From CALBTQ01 sp036725605 (GTDB lineage: Bacteria; Lernaellota; Lernaellaia; Lernaellales; Lernaellaceae): DNA of 64,000 nucleotides. Under the pieces are notes generated by a model. The model ran no database searches. It was not told the origin of the DNA and worked only from the letters and a program-made list of their open reading frames with translations. Every line of letters begins with the position of its first letter. Position 1 is the first letter of the stretch. The DNA lies in assembly GCA_036725605.1 (NCBI GenBank), contig DAIMDW010000011.1, positions 1-64,000 of the forward strand, written 5' to 3'. Positions 26,467-35,533 of the stretch are shown in pieces. The position numbers were made by a program, and so were the translations under genes.

Positions 26467-28487
26467 AGTATCTTCCCAAAGATCGATTTTTTCTTGGTCG
26501 GCGTCTCTTTGACCCGTTGTTCGGCGTAGCGCACTTCCCGCCGCAAGTCGGGATTCTGCGGATCGAGTTCAAAGGCTTTTTTCAGATATTTGAGCGCCAG
26601 TTCGTCGTCGCCCTCCTTGGCTTTTATCCGGCCGATGATCGCCAGGGCGTCGGCGTTTTTCTTGTCCACCGCCAACACCTGTTTGGCGGCATCCTCCACG
26701 TCGGCCCACTTGTAAATCGGCTCGGCGACGAACTTGTATAGCGCCTCGGCCAGCTTTATCCGGTATTCGACACTTTGCGGAAAGTCCTTGACCATTTGTT
26801 TGAAATGGTGCACCGCCTTGCCGTACTCGCGGTTCTCCATCGCGACCAGGCCTTTTTGCAACTGGATACGCTCGTCGGGCGTGCCCACGACCGCCTCGTC
26901 CTCGTGCTCCGGAACACTCTCGCGGCGCCGGTGCGGATCGAGCAGGGCGGTGCGCGCCTCTTCGAGCCGGCGGACGATGCGCGTGGCCTGACGCTTGATG
27001 CGCGGCGGCGTGCGCGGCGGCAGCGCGTCGGGATTGAAAAACTCCATGCGCTCGGCGAAGGCCGTTTCAATGCGCTCGGCGTCGGCGTCCGGTTCCACGC
27101 CCAGGATTTCGGGCAGCGACATTTCGTCGACGCGCACGGCGAATTCCTTGATCTGACTGAACAGGCTTTCGTGGCGCGGATCGGTCAGCGGCTGCTCGCC
27201 GTCGGGCGTGACCGAACCGCCGTAGGGCGAAAGCTCCGGCTGGTCGGCGACGCCGGCCACGCGCAACGCGCTCAGGGCGATCAGCGCGCCCAACAGGCGC
27301 AACGAGTCGATCAGGCCCAGTGACGAATCGCCGACGAGGTCGCTTATTTTCCGGCGGCCGTTGGCCTGGCGAAGCATGACCGTTTCGTCCTCGGACAAAA
27401 ACGGTTTGACGGCGGCGACGGCGCGGTCTTCGCCGAGGAAGACGAACTTGGCGCGGTCGCGCTCATAGGCGCTTTCGAGCAATCCGGCGTCCAGGTAGCG
27501 GCGGTAGCCTTCGAGCACGGTTTCGGTGATGTCGACCTCGAAGGTCGGCGCGTTTTCGGGATAGCGCTTGTCGGCCTTGAGGCGGTAATCGCCGTCGGGC
27601 CAGGCGAAGCAGCGGGCGATTTTCCGCCGCGTTTGTGCGACGAGGTGGAAAAAGAGCTGGTCGTTGGTCAGGTAACCGCGCTGCACGACGATCGTGCCGA
27701 AGCGCCGGCCGGTTTCGGCCAGCTCGACCATCGCGTCGCGGTATTGCTGATCGGTCAGCGCCTCGTCCTCGACCAGCATGCGCCCCAGCGTTTCGTTGTC
27801 GATGTTCGATTGCACGAAGACCGGCCGCCCTTCGACGAAGAAGATGTTCTTGGCCTCCGCTTCACGGCGCACGATCAGCGAACCGTCGAATTTTTCGCGC
27901 TTGAGTTTGTCGAGCAGCGCGGCGAACTGCATGCTGTCGAATTTTCCCTCGTCGCCCGTTTCCGTGGCGACCGCGGGTTCGGGCGCGGGTTCGACCGCCG
28001 GTTTAGGCGGCGGCGAGGGCGGCACGAAGTCGCTGACCGCGCGCGGCTTGGGCGCCGGCTCGGGCGGTGGCGGGGCGATCTTTTCATGGATGCGCGGCGT
28101 GCCCAGCGGTTCGCCGATCAGCTTGTTGATCGTATTGACCAGATTGACCATCGGGAACGGGCGCGAGAAATAGGCGTCGGCCTGGTAACGGTTGAGCGCG
28201 TCGTACTCCATCGCCCGGCTCTTGTAGACCTTGCTGACCACGATGACCTTCACGTGCCACGGCTCGCCCTGCTCCTTGACGATCTTGCAGACCTTCAAGC
28301 CGTTCATGCCCGACAGCAGCACCTCGACGATCACCAGGTCGTGATGGCGCTCGCTAAACACGCGCAGGCCGTCGTTCGAATTGGCCGCGCCGTCGACCTC
28401 GTAGCCCATCTTGCCCAACAGCGCGGCGGTTTCAGTCCGCTCGATCTCGTCGGGCTCGATCAGCAATATCGTCTGCGCCTTGGCCAA
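26463..28487 (-). CDS. Pseudo-receiver PATAN protein with J-like and TPR parts
   Basis: 674 residues starting at TTG, seven bases after GGAGGT and directly after the stop of the upstream gene. The receiver (1-125) has Glu in place of the phosphoacceptor Asp (E55, LVIVEVLLSGMNG), so it is probably not phosphorylated normally and may be locked on. A Pro/Glu linker, a PATAN domain (about 185-400), a J-like helix pair with NPD instead of HPD (about 455-530) and TPR repeats to the end follow. It is a scaffold-type signalling protein. Confidence 0.82.
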   Translation of the reverse strand: MAKAQTILLIEPDEIERTETAALLGKMGYEVDGAANSNDGLRVFSERHHDLVIVEVLLSGMNGLKVCKIVKEQGEPWHVKVIVVSKVYKSRAMEYDALNRYQADAYFSRPFPMVNLVNTINKLIGEPLGTPRIHEKIAPPPPEPAPKPRAVSDFVPPSPPPKPAVEPAPEPAVATETGDEGKFDSMQFAALLDKLKREKFDGSLIVRREAEAKNIFFVEGRPVFVQSNIDNETLGRMLVEDEALTDQQYRDAMVELAETGRRFGTIVVQRGYLTNDQLFFHLVAQTRRKIARCFAWPDGDYRLKADKRYPENAPTFEVDITETVLEGYRRYLDAGLLESAYERDRAKFVFLGEDRAVAAVKPFLSEDETVMLRQANGRRKISDLVGDSSLGLIDSLRLLGALIALSALRVAGVADQPELSPYGGSVTPDGEQPLTDPRHESLFSQIKEFAVRVDEMSLPEILGVEPDADAERIETAFAERMEFFNPDALPPRTPPRIKRQATRIVRRLEEARTALLDPHRRRESVPEHEDEAVVGTPDERIQLQKGLVAMENREYGKAVHHFKQMVKDFPQSVEYRIKLAEALYKFVAEPIYKWADVEDAAKQVLAVDKKNADALAIIGRIKAKEGDDELALKYLKKAFELDPQNPDLRREVRYAEQRVKETPTKKKSIFGKIL

Positions 28488-30758
28488 TTAACCGACCTCC
28501 AGTTTTTTCAACTCCTGTTCGGCGTTTTCGTTTTCCGGATTGTATTGCAGCGCCTTCTGGAAATATTCGCGCGCGCGGTCCTTGCGGCCGACGCGGTGTT
28601 CGAGCATGCCCAGGAAGGTGTAGCCCTGGTCGAGGCCGGGGTTGATCGACACCGCTTTTTCCAGCAGGTCGCGCCCCTGGGTGAGGTGCGTGGCGTCCTG
28701 CGGATTCTGCATGAAGGTCGCCCAACCCAGGTAGGCGAAGTACTCCGCCTCTTTCGGGTTTAGCTCCAGCGCCTTGGTGAACAGCTCGGCCGCGCGCTCG
28801 AATTGCTCGTCGTGCAGCAGATCCTCGCCCTGCTGGAACAGCAGCTCGCTCTTGACCGCGTTGGCCATCGAAACGGTGACCTCGCTGGCTTCCTTGAGCG
28901 TCTCGTCGTCGCCGCCGTCCTCGAACTTCTCGAGATCGACCTGCGTGTCGTCCAGATCGCCGACGGCCAGGTCGCCCTGCACGTCCCACTCGATGTCCGG
29001 ACCGACCAGCGATTCCTCTTCGGGCAGGGCCACGCTGACGTACTTTTCCTCTTCCGCCTCGATGTCCAGTTCCAGATCGAGCTTGGCCTTTTGCTGCGCC
29101 TCGTCGGTGATGCGCTCGGTGGTCACGCGCTTGTCGAGCGACGCATCGTATTCCTTGCGCTTCTCGGCGTTCATCAGCGTTTCGTAGGCCGTGGTCAGCG
29201 AGCGGAAGATGCCGTCGCTCTTGGCTTTGAGCACTTCGTTGACGTCGTTGTACAGATCGTACGGATGATACTTGCGCGTCAGCGTGTGATACGAGCGCTT
29301 GATGTCCTCGATGGAGGCGTCGGGCTGCAGGCCGAACACCTCGTAGAAGTTGAGCCGGTCGATGTCCTCGAAGAAGCGCGAGATGTCGCGACGGAAGGTC
29401 GTCATGCGGTCAGCCTGTACGCCTTCTTTGTCTTCGGCCAGCCGGCGCCAGGTCTCGCGGCGCTCGCGCCGTTCGGCGGTGTAGACCGCGTGCGACTTCT
29501 CGCTGCGGCTGCTGAAGCCCGGGTCGCCCACGAAGCGGATCACCTCGATCAGCAGCAGGAAGTACAGAATCTGGAACGTCTCCGAGAGGCTCAGGTTGCT
29601 GCGGGCGATGATCTTGCCCACCGTCCGGTCGCCGTCGATGAGCTTGATGAACTTGGCTTCGTGCGGCTTGAACTGCATCTCGCCGCGATCGAGCATCGAC
29701 TCGGGCACGCGCACCAGCCGCTGGTTTTTGTACTCGTTGAAGTACTTCTCCAACCGCGACAGCGTGTAGAAGCGCTTGATGCCCTCGAAGATCACCGACA
29801 TCGACTGAATGTTGAGCTGCATGCTCTGGTCGATGTCGTATTTGCCGGGGCGGAACTCGTACTCGCCTTCCTCCCAGGCGAAGATGCGCAGAATCTTCTC
29901 GCGGATCTGCGCTTCGAGCGCCTCGTACAACTGGTGCGGCGAAATCACGCCCATCTCCAGCAGCACGTTGCCCTGTTGCTTGCCGGTGGCCAGCATGCGC
30001 TCGAGCGAGGAGTTGTACGATTCGACGGTGATCATGCCCTTGGCCACCATGAAGCGGCCCAGCGATTCGTTCGAGAGGTTCGAGGTGACGAACACCGGGT
30101 TGCCCTGGCGCAGATAGATCACCTTGCTGATGTGCTCGTGCATCACGCGCAACGCGCCGGTGCGGTGGAACTTGTGCAAGAAGTACAGCAGCTTGGGGAA
30201 GGGCGTTTCGCTCAGGTTGCCCGCGGCGCTCAAGCGGCGCTTGGGCTCTTCGAGCACCGGCCTTTCGATTTGTTCGGCCGTCGTTTCGGGAACCGCTTCG
30301 GCGATGATCTCGGCTTCGGCGACCGCCTCGGCGACGGCCTCGGCCATCGCGGGCACCGGTTTGTAGGCGGCCGCCTCCGGCGCGCCCGTCTCCTCTTGCA
30401 GCTTTTGCAGCACCTTTTCCAGTTCGGCGACGTTCACCGGCTTTTCGCTGTAAGCGTCGACGCCGACCTTGGTGCGCGATTCGTATTGTTTCTGGAATTG
30501 ACGATAGACCTTGGACAGCAAAATGGTGCGGACGTTCTCTTCGCCGTCGAGCTTTTTGATCGCCTGACAGACCTTGATCCCGGTCATGCCGGGGATCAGC
30601 GCGTCCAGGATGATCAAGTCCGGCTTGAGTTCGGCAAAGGCGCGGATCACGTCGGGACCGCTTTTGACCCAGTGCACCTGGTAGCCTTTGCCGGTCAGGA
30701 AGTCGTTGAGGACTTCGAATTCGGCGTAGTTGCTTTCGCCGACCAGGACCGTTTTCAT
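28488..30758 (-). CDS. Receiver-PATAN-J-TPR adapter protein
   Basis: 756 residues from the ATG after GGAGG, overlapping the upstream stop. The receiver (1-120) has D52 (LIILDALIPGMTG). An Ala/Glu-rich linker, a PATAN domain (about 175-420) and a J-like domain (NFYEVFGLQPDASIEDIKRS, then KYHPYDLYN, about 465-535) follow. The invariant HPD is HPY, so DnaK stimulation is doubtful. The end (600-756) carries TPRs. It has the same layout as the next gene, so the pair probably arose by duplication. Confidence 0.84.
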   Translation of the reverse strand: MKTVLVGESNYAEFEVLNDFLTGKGYQVHWVKSGPDVIRAFAELKPDLIILDALIPGMTGIKVCQAIKKLDGEENVRTILLSKVYRQFQKQYESRTKVGVDAYSEKPVNVAELEKVLQKLQEETGAPEAAAYKPVPAMAEAVAEAVAEAEIIAEAVPETTAEQIERPVLEEPKRRLSAAGNLSETPFPKLLYFLHKFHRTGALRVMHEHISKVIYLRQGNPVFVTSNLSNESLGRFMVAKGMITVESYNSSLERMLATGKQQGNVLLEMGVISPHQLYEALEAQIREKILRIFAWEEGEYEFRPGKYDIDQSMQLNIQSMSVIFEGIKRFYTLSRLEKYFNEYKNQRLVRVPESMLDRGEMQFKPHEAKFIKLIDGDRTVGKIIARSNLSLSETFQILYFLLLIEVIRFVGDPGFSSRSEKSHAVYTAERRERRETWRRLAEDKEGVQADRMTTFRRDISRFFEDIDRLNFYEVFGLQPDASIEDIKRSYHTLTRKYHPYDLYNDVNEVLKAKSDGIFRSLTTAYETLMNAEKRKEYDASLDKRVTTERITDEAQQKAKLDLELDIEAEEEKYVSVALPEEESLVGPDIEWDVQGDLAVGDLDDTQVDLEKFEDGGDDETLKEASEVTVSMANAVKSELLFQQGEDLLHDEQFERAAELFTKALELNPKEAEYFAYLGWATFMQNPQDATHLTQGRDLLEKAVSINPGLDQGYTFLGMLEHRVGRKDRAREYFQKALQYNPENENAEQELKKLEVG

Positions 30759-31720
30759 TCGTCCTCCGCCGGATCCCACAGCCGCTGGCAAACCGCCGCG
30801 GCCAGCAACGGGATCATGATTTCGTGATGTCCCACCAGGTTGATGCCTTTTCCTCCGTCCGCCGTCGGCCGATGCACCACGTTGGTCAGCGGCCGGTACT
30901 GCCGGATGAAATCAAGATTGGCGGTCGTTAAATTGCGCAGGGGCACGCCCGCGTTGCGCACGGCCGAGACGGCCTTGAGAAACACCTCGGGCATGACCAC
31001 CGCGCTGCCAATGTTTAAATATACACCGTCCTCCAGCCGTCCGACCAACGTGGTGAACGTCCGGAAGTCGCGCAGCAACGCCCGGCCGAGCTTCGCGCCG
31101 TCCAGCTCGGCGGCCATGTGCACGATGTCGGTGCCCAACGCGACGTGCGCGGTGACCGGCACGTTGTGATGATAGCACGCGGCCAGCACCGACTGATGAC
31201 CGTGCGGCGGCTTGGCGAAAGCGATGTGCCGCGCGGCCGCCTCACCCAGCCCCAAATCCAGATCTTCGGCCGTCTCGACCATCGCCACGAAAGCCTCGGC
31301 CGTCTGTTTGCTCATGCCGAACGATCCCTGGCCCAGCACCGCGCCCACGTCCTCGCTGGTGAAGCCGGCCGCGGCGATCTCGAAATCGTGAATGATGAAC
31401 GCGCCGTTGATGCTCACCGCCGTGACGATGTCCCGCGCGATCAGATCGGCGATGATCGGCCCCAGGCCGACCTTCACCGTGTGTGCGCCCATCGCCAGGT
31501 GCACCGCCCGCTGGCCGCCGCGCGCCGCGACGATCGCCTCGACCAGCTCGCGCAGATCCTGCCCGGCCAGGATGCGGGGCAGGCGGTCGAACCAGTCGGC
31601 GAACGACGAGCCGCCGCCGGAGGGCTTGCCGAAGTCGGCCGTGGTCACTTTGCCGCCGCGCGCGGCGAGATCCTCGCGCGTCAGTTGTGAAAAGTCGAAG
31701 GGCGGCACGCGGTCGCTCAC
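30755..31720 (-). CDS. Deoxyhypusine-synthase-like protein
   Basis: 321 residues starting at GTG after GGAGG and overlapping the upstream gene's stop. Motifs are MGAHTVKVGLGPIIADLI, SINGAFIIHDFEIA and a late TADGGKGINLVGHHE. These resemble bacterial proteins annotated as the deoxyhypusine synthase family, which bind NAD and transfer an aminobutyl group from spermidine. Bacteria lack eIF5A, and the bacterial members may act as homospermidine synthases or in other roles. The assignment is by resemblance only. Overlapping starts place it in the gmhA/receiver operon. Confidence 0.6.
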   Translation of the reverse strand: MSDRVPPFDFSQLTREDLAARGGKVTTADFGKPSGGGSSFADWFDRLPRILAGQDLRELVEAIVAARGGQRAVHLAMGAHTVKVGLGPIIADLIARDIVTAVSINGAFIIHDFEIAAAGFTSEDVGAVLGQGSFGMSKQTAEAFVAMVETAEDLDLGLGEAAARHIAFAKPPHGHQSVLAACYHHNVPVTAHVALGTDIVHMAAELDGAKLGRALLRDFRTFTTLVGRLEDGVYLNIGSAVVMPEVFLKAVSAVRNAGVPLRNLTTANLDFIRQYRPLTNVVHRPTADGGKGINLVGHHEIMIPLLAAAVCQRLWDPAEDE

Positions 31721-32301
31721 ATTTCCTCCGTCAACGTTTGCTCCACCAGGTCGACCCATAAATGGCCGACCGCCTCGTGCACCTGCTGAATCACCGGCGT
31801 GTGGTCCGACGGGGCCAGCAGCAGGTGATCGCACCACGCGCGCATTTCGCCGCCGTCGCCGCCGGCGAAGCCGACGGTTACACAACCGCGTTCGCGCGCC
31901 GCGCGCAGGGCGCGCAGGATGTTTTCGCTGCGACCGCTGGTGCTGACGCCCACGGCCAGATCGCCGGGGCGAGCCAGGGCCTGTATTTGTCGCGCGAACA
32001 GATCGTCGAAGCCGCGATCGTTGCCCACGCTGGTCAGGATCGACGTATCGGTCGTCAAGGCGAGCGCCGCCAATGCCGGTCGCTCGGGCAGCAGATAGCG
32101 ATTGACGAATTCGGCCGCCCAGTGCTGCGCGTCGGCCGCACTGCCCCCGTTGCCGAAAATGAGCACCTGGTTGCCGTGTCGCAGGGCCGCGACGGTGGCC
32201 GTCACCAGGTCGAACAGACCCGGATAGCCTGCCTCGCGATATTCCCCCATCGCCGCCTCGCTGCGGCGAAAAAACTCATCGGCCCACGCGTGTTTGTTCA
32301 T
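31717..32301 (-). CDS. gmhA: SIS-domain phosphoheptose isomerase-like protein
   Basis: 194 residues, the usual size for sedoheptulose-7-phosphate isomerase, which starts ADP-heptose synthesis for LPS core or S-layer glycans. Motifs are FGNGGSAADAQHWAAEFVNR, DTSILTSVGNDRGFDDLF, a GVSTSGRSENILRAL loop and a C-terminal QQVHEAVGH. The chosen ATG leaves an N-terminus like those in the family. First gene of the operon with the synthase-like and receiver-PATAN genes. Confidence 0.87.
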   Translation of the reverse strand: MNKHAWADEFFRRSEAAMGEYREAGYPGLFDLVTATVAALRHGNQVLIFGNGGSAADAQHWAAEFVNRYLLPERPALAALALTTDTSILTSVGNDRGFDDLFARQIQALARPGDLAVGVSTSGRSENILRALRAARERGCVTVGFAGGDGGEMRAWCDHLLLAPSDHTPVIQQVHEAVGHLWVDLVEQTLTEEM

Positions 32302-32397
32302 CGACAACCATATAGTTACACGTCCGCTATCATGCCTTAATAGCAATTTTATTACGTTACCGTGAGGGAAGGTAAGTTGTCAAATGAAACCGATGGG

Positions 32398-33138
32398 TTA
32401 GCGTTCAAGCAGTCGCCCGATGGCGAAAGTGGCTCCCAAACGCAGAATTACCGGATGGGTCATCGTGACCTCATATTTACCATATGGATCTTCCAGATCG
32501 AAGGACGAATCGTTGAGCAGGTAGTCGGCCCGTAGTTCCACGCCGACCGCGCCGGTGCTCATCTGATGCAAATAGCCCAGGCCCGCGTTGAGCCGCCAAT
32601 TAGGAAAACTGGCGTTGTCGGTGTTCGAATCGTCACCGGTTTCCGTGGCCAGCTTGGCCGATTCCCACACGTAGCCCGCGCCGGCCAGCGCGTAGATGCG
32701 ATCCGCGCCGGACAGGAAATACCGCACGTAGTTGGTGGAAATCGACAGCGCGTTGAGCGCCAGCGTCGATTTGCCGGAATAGGTGTCGACGTTGTCGGCC
32801 ACGTCCTGCTTCCATTCCATGGCCAGCACGTCGTAGCCGCCCTCGACCATCAGCGCGTTGTTGCCCCAGGCGGGGATCATGCTCACGTGCGCGGCAAAGC
32901 CCGGGAAAACGAAACGGTCGTTTTTGATTTTGTAGTCGAAGTTGTCGTCCGATGGCTCGGCCTCGGCGCTGAACGCGGGCATGTAGGCCAGCCCCAGCGA
33001 CACCGACAGGAAGCCGGAGACATTCTGCCCCAGCGGCGTGTCGTTCATGTCCGGCCGCGAAACCACCTGCGCCGACGCCGCGCCCGCGCCCGCCGCGAGC
33101 AACAAAGCCGCCACCAACAAGATCCTCATTGCGCGCAA
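32398..33138 (-). CDS. Outer-membrane beta-barrel protein
   Basis: 246 residues with a signal peptide ending ASAQ. The mature part is alternating beta strands with aromatic girdles (FLSVSLGLAYMPAF, WRLNAGLGYLHQM) and a last strand HPVILRLGATFAIGRL, typical of an 8-stranded OmpA/OmpW-like barrel. The start is unsure: the agggggt site fits the TTG at 33138, while an ATG at 33129 is an alternative. Confidence 0.75.
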   Translation of the reverse strand: MRAMRILLVAALLLAAGAGAASAQVVSRPDMNDTPLGQNVSGFLSVSLGLAYMPAFSAEAEPSDDNFDYKIKNDRFVFPGFAAHVSMIPAWGNNALMVEGGYDVLAMEWKQDVADNVDTYSGKSTLALNALSISTNYVRYFLSGADRIYALAGAGYVWESAKLATETGDDSNTDNASFPNWRLNAGLGYLHQMSTGAVGVELRADYLLNDSSFDLEDPYGKYEVTMTHPVILRLGATFAIGRLLER

Positions 33139-33416
33139 GGTTTACCCCCTCAAGCCGACGAAATCGGGCTTCGAATGTAGCCTCCCCGCGTCCGGGGGTC
33201 AAGGCAACAGATGGTATCGGTCGGTATCGGCGGGAATCCCCACCGCGGCACGGGAATCGCTTGCGTCTTGCCTTTTCATCGATTTTCGGGCATAGAAGGC
33301 AACCTTTTGTTATTCGTGGGTGTCGTTTGAACGGCGCGGCCCCTTGCCGTGACCGGCGCGGCGGCCTATGGTATGTTGATTATAGTATTGTTCATTGTGT
33401 GCGGCGGGTGAAAACA

Positions 33417-34196
33417 ATGACGGACGAACCACAGGGCGATTTGATCGCCACGCTCGACGATCTCGTGCGATCGGTGCAGGCCATGCGCTCGCTTGGCCGG
33501 CGGCTGTCGGTGCGCGAAGAGAAGCTCGTCGCCCTGGCGCAGGCCCGCCCCAAACCGAGGATGCGCATCATGGAACAACCGCCCGCCGATGATCTCCGCC
33601 CGCGGGGCGACCACGCCGTCGACGCGCCCGAATCGCTCGAAGCGGTGCGCGCCGCGCTGGGCGATTGCCAACGGTGCAAGCTGGCCGGCGGCCGCAAACA
33701 CATCGTGTTCGGCGAAGGCCATCCCCACGCCGAGTTGATGTTCATCGGTGAAGCGCCGGGGGCCGACGAAGATCGTCAGGGCCGGCCCTTCGTCGGGCGC
33801 GCCGGGCAGTTGCTGACCAAGATGATCGAGGCGATGGGCAAGACGCGCGAGGACGTATACATCGCCAATATTCTCAAGTGCCGGCCGCCGGACAACCGCG
33901 ACCCGCAGCCCGACGAAGTGCAGGTGTGCGAGCCGTTTTTGCTGCAGCAGATCCGCGTCATCCGCCCGCGGGTGATCGTCGGCCTGGGGCGCATCGCGGT
34001 GCAGACGCTGCTCAAGGACACCACGCCCATCAGCCGCCTGCGCGGCCGCTGGCATTTGTACGCGGACATCCCGCTGATGCCGACCTTCCACCCGGCCTAC
34101 CTGCTGCGCAACGCGGCGGGCAAAAAACCGGCGTGGGAGGATCTGCAACAGGTGATGGCCGAACTCGGCTGGCCGCTGCCGAACAAGAAAGGGTGA
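33417..34196 (+). CDS. Uracil-DNA glycosylase, iron-sulfur family 4
   Basis: 259 residues. It removes uracil from DNA for base-excision repair. The 4Fe-4S ligands are C84, C87, C155 and C171. The catalytic motif GEAPGADED (111-119) and HPAYLLRN near the end match family 4/5 (UDGa). The first 80 residues are an extra helical N-terminus common in the phage SPO1 DNA polymerase-like members. Five bases after its stop comes the NfeD gene. Confidence 0.92.
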   Translation: MTDEPQGDLIATLDDLVRSVQAMRSLGRRLSVREEKLVALAQARPKPRMRIMEQPPADDLRPRGDHAVDAPESLEAVRAALGDCQRCKLAGGRKHIVFGEGHPHAELMFIGEAPGADEDRQGRPFVGRAGQLLTKMIEAMGKTREDVYIANILKCRPPDNRDPQPDEVQVCEPFLLQQIRVIRPRVIVGLGRIAVQTLLKDTTPISRLRGRWHLYADIPLMPTFHPAYLLRNAAGKKPAWEDLQQVMAELGWPLPNKKG

Positions 34197-34200
34197 AGCC

Positions 34201-35532
34201 GTGCGCCACGCGCGAATCACGATTTATCTGTTGTTGCTGCTCATGGGCCTGGGCCTGTGGGCTTACGCGCAGGAGGAGCCGCCCGCCGCAACGCCCATCG
34301 TCCAGGTGATCACGATCAACGGGACGATCAATCCGGGCAGCGCCGAGTTCATCGTCGCCGCGATCGAAAAGGCCGAACGCGACGGCGCGGCCGCGCTGGC
34401 CATCGAGCTGGACACTCCCGGCGGCCTGGTCGATTCCACGCGCGACATCGTGCAGAAGATGCTCGCCGCCAACGTGCCGGTGATCGTCTACGTCACCCCC
34501 AAGGGCGCACACGCGGGCAGCGCCGGGGTGATGGTCACGCTCGCCGGACACATCGCGGCGATGGCCCCCTCGACCTCGATCGGCGCGGCCAGTCCGGTGT
34601 CGATGACCGGCGAAATGGACGAGACGATGAAGGCCAAGGCCTTCAACGACATCACCGCTTTCGTCGAAGGCATCGCCGAGGCGCGCGGGCGCAACGTCGA
34701 ATGGGCGAAGAAGGCGGTCACCGAGGCCGATGCGGTCACCGCGACGCGCGCGGCCAAGCTCAACGTGGTCGACTTCGTCGCCGAGGATCTCGACGACGTG
34801 CTGACTCAGGCCGACGGCCGGCAGGTGAAGCTGGGCAACGGCACGACGGTCACGTTGGCGCTCAAAGGCGCGCGGCAGGCGCCGCAGCAAATGAGCCTCA
34901 AACACAAGATCATCTTCTACCTGGCCGATCCGAACCTGGTGTACTTTTTCATGATCATCGGCATGCTCGGCCTGTACGCCGAGTTTTCGCACCCGGGGCT
35001 GATCTTCCCCGGCGTGATCGGCGGCATCTGCATTCTGCTGTTTCTGGTCAGCACGCAGATTCTGCCGATCAACACGGTGGGGCTGATCCTGATCGCGGGC
35101 GGCCTGGTCCTGTTCATCCTGGAATTTAAATTCACCAGTTACGGTTTACTCACCTTGGGAGGGATCGCGCTGATGGTGCTGGGATCGCTCTTTTTGTTCG
35201 ATGCGCCCGAGAAGGTGTATCAAACGCCGAGCTTCAAACTGCAGGTGTCCTGGGGATTGATCCTGCCCAGCGTGTTGGCGTTGGGCGGTTTCACGTTGTT
35301 CGTCGCCTACAAGGTGCTGCGGGCGCAGATCAGCAAAGGGCTGACCGGGCAGGAGGGCATCGTCGGCGAACTGGGCGTGGCGACCACCGACGTGCACCAC
35401 GAAGGCAAGGTGCGCGTGCAGGGCATTTATTGGGACGCGTCGTCGGCACAGCCGATCGCGAGCGGCAGCCGGATCCGCGTGACGGCGACCGACGGATTGA
35501 AATTGAAAGTCGAGAAAATCGAGGAGGCTTAA
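34201..35532 (+). CDS. NfeD-type membrane serine protease
   Basis: 443 residues starting at GTG. A signal anchor is followed by a ClpP/SppA-like protease domain (GTINPGSAEFIVAAIEKAER, LDTPGGLVDSTRD, and AGSAGVMVTLAGHIAAMAPS with the nucleophile Ser). Four to five membrane segments (about 235-355) and a C-terminal OB-fold NfeD domain (GIVGELGVATTD) follow. NfeD pairs with stomatin-like SPFH proteins, and here the SPFH gene starts one base after its stop. Role: membrane quality control. Confidence 0.92.
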   Translation: MRHARITIYLLLLLMGLGLWAYAQEEPPAATPIVQVITINGTINPGSAEFIVAAIEKAERDGAAALAIELDTPGGLVDSTRDIVQKMLAANVPVIVYVTPKGAHAGSAGVMVTLAGHIAAMAPSTSIGAASPVSMTGEMDETMKAKAFNDITAFVEGIAEARGRNVEWAKKAVTEADAVTATRAAKLNVVDFVAEDLDDVLTQADGRQVKLGNGTTVTLALKGARQAPQQMSLKHKIIFYLADPNLVYFFMIIGMLGLYAEFSHPGLIFPGVIGGICILLFLVSTQILPINTVGLILIAGGLVLFILEFKFTSYGLLTLGGIALMVLGSLFLFDAPEKVYQTPSFKLQVSWGLILPSVLALGGFTLFVAYKVLRAQISKGLTGQEGIVGELGVATTDVHHEGKVRVQGIYWDASSAQPIASGSRIRVTATDGLKLKVEKIEEA

Positions 35533-35533
35533 T

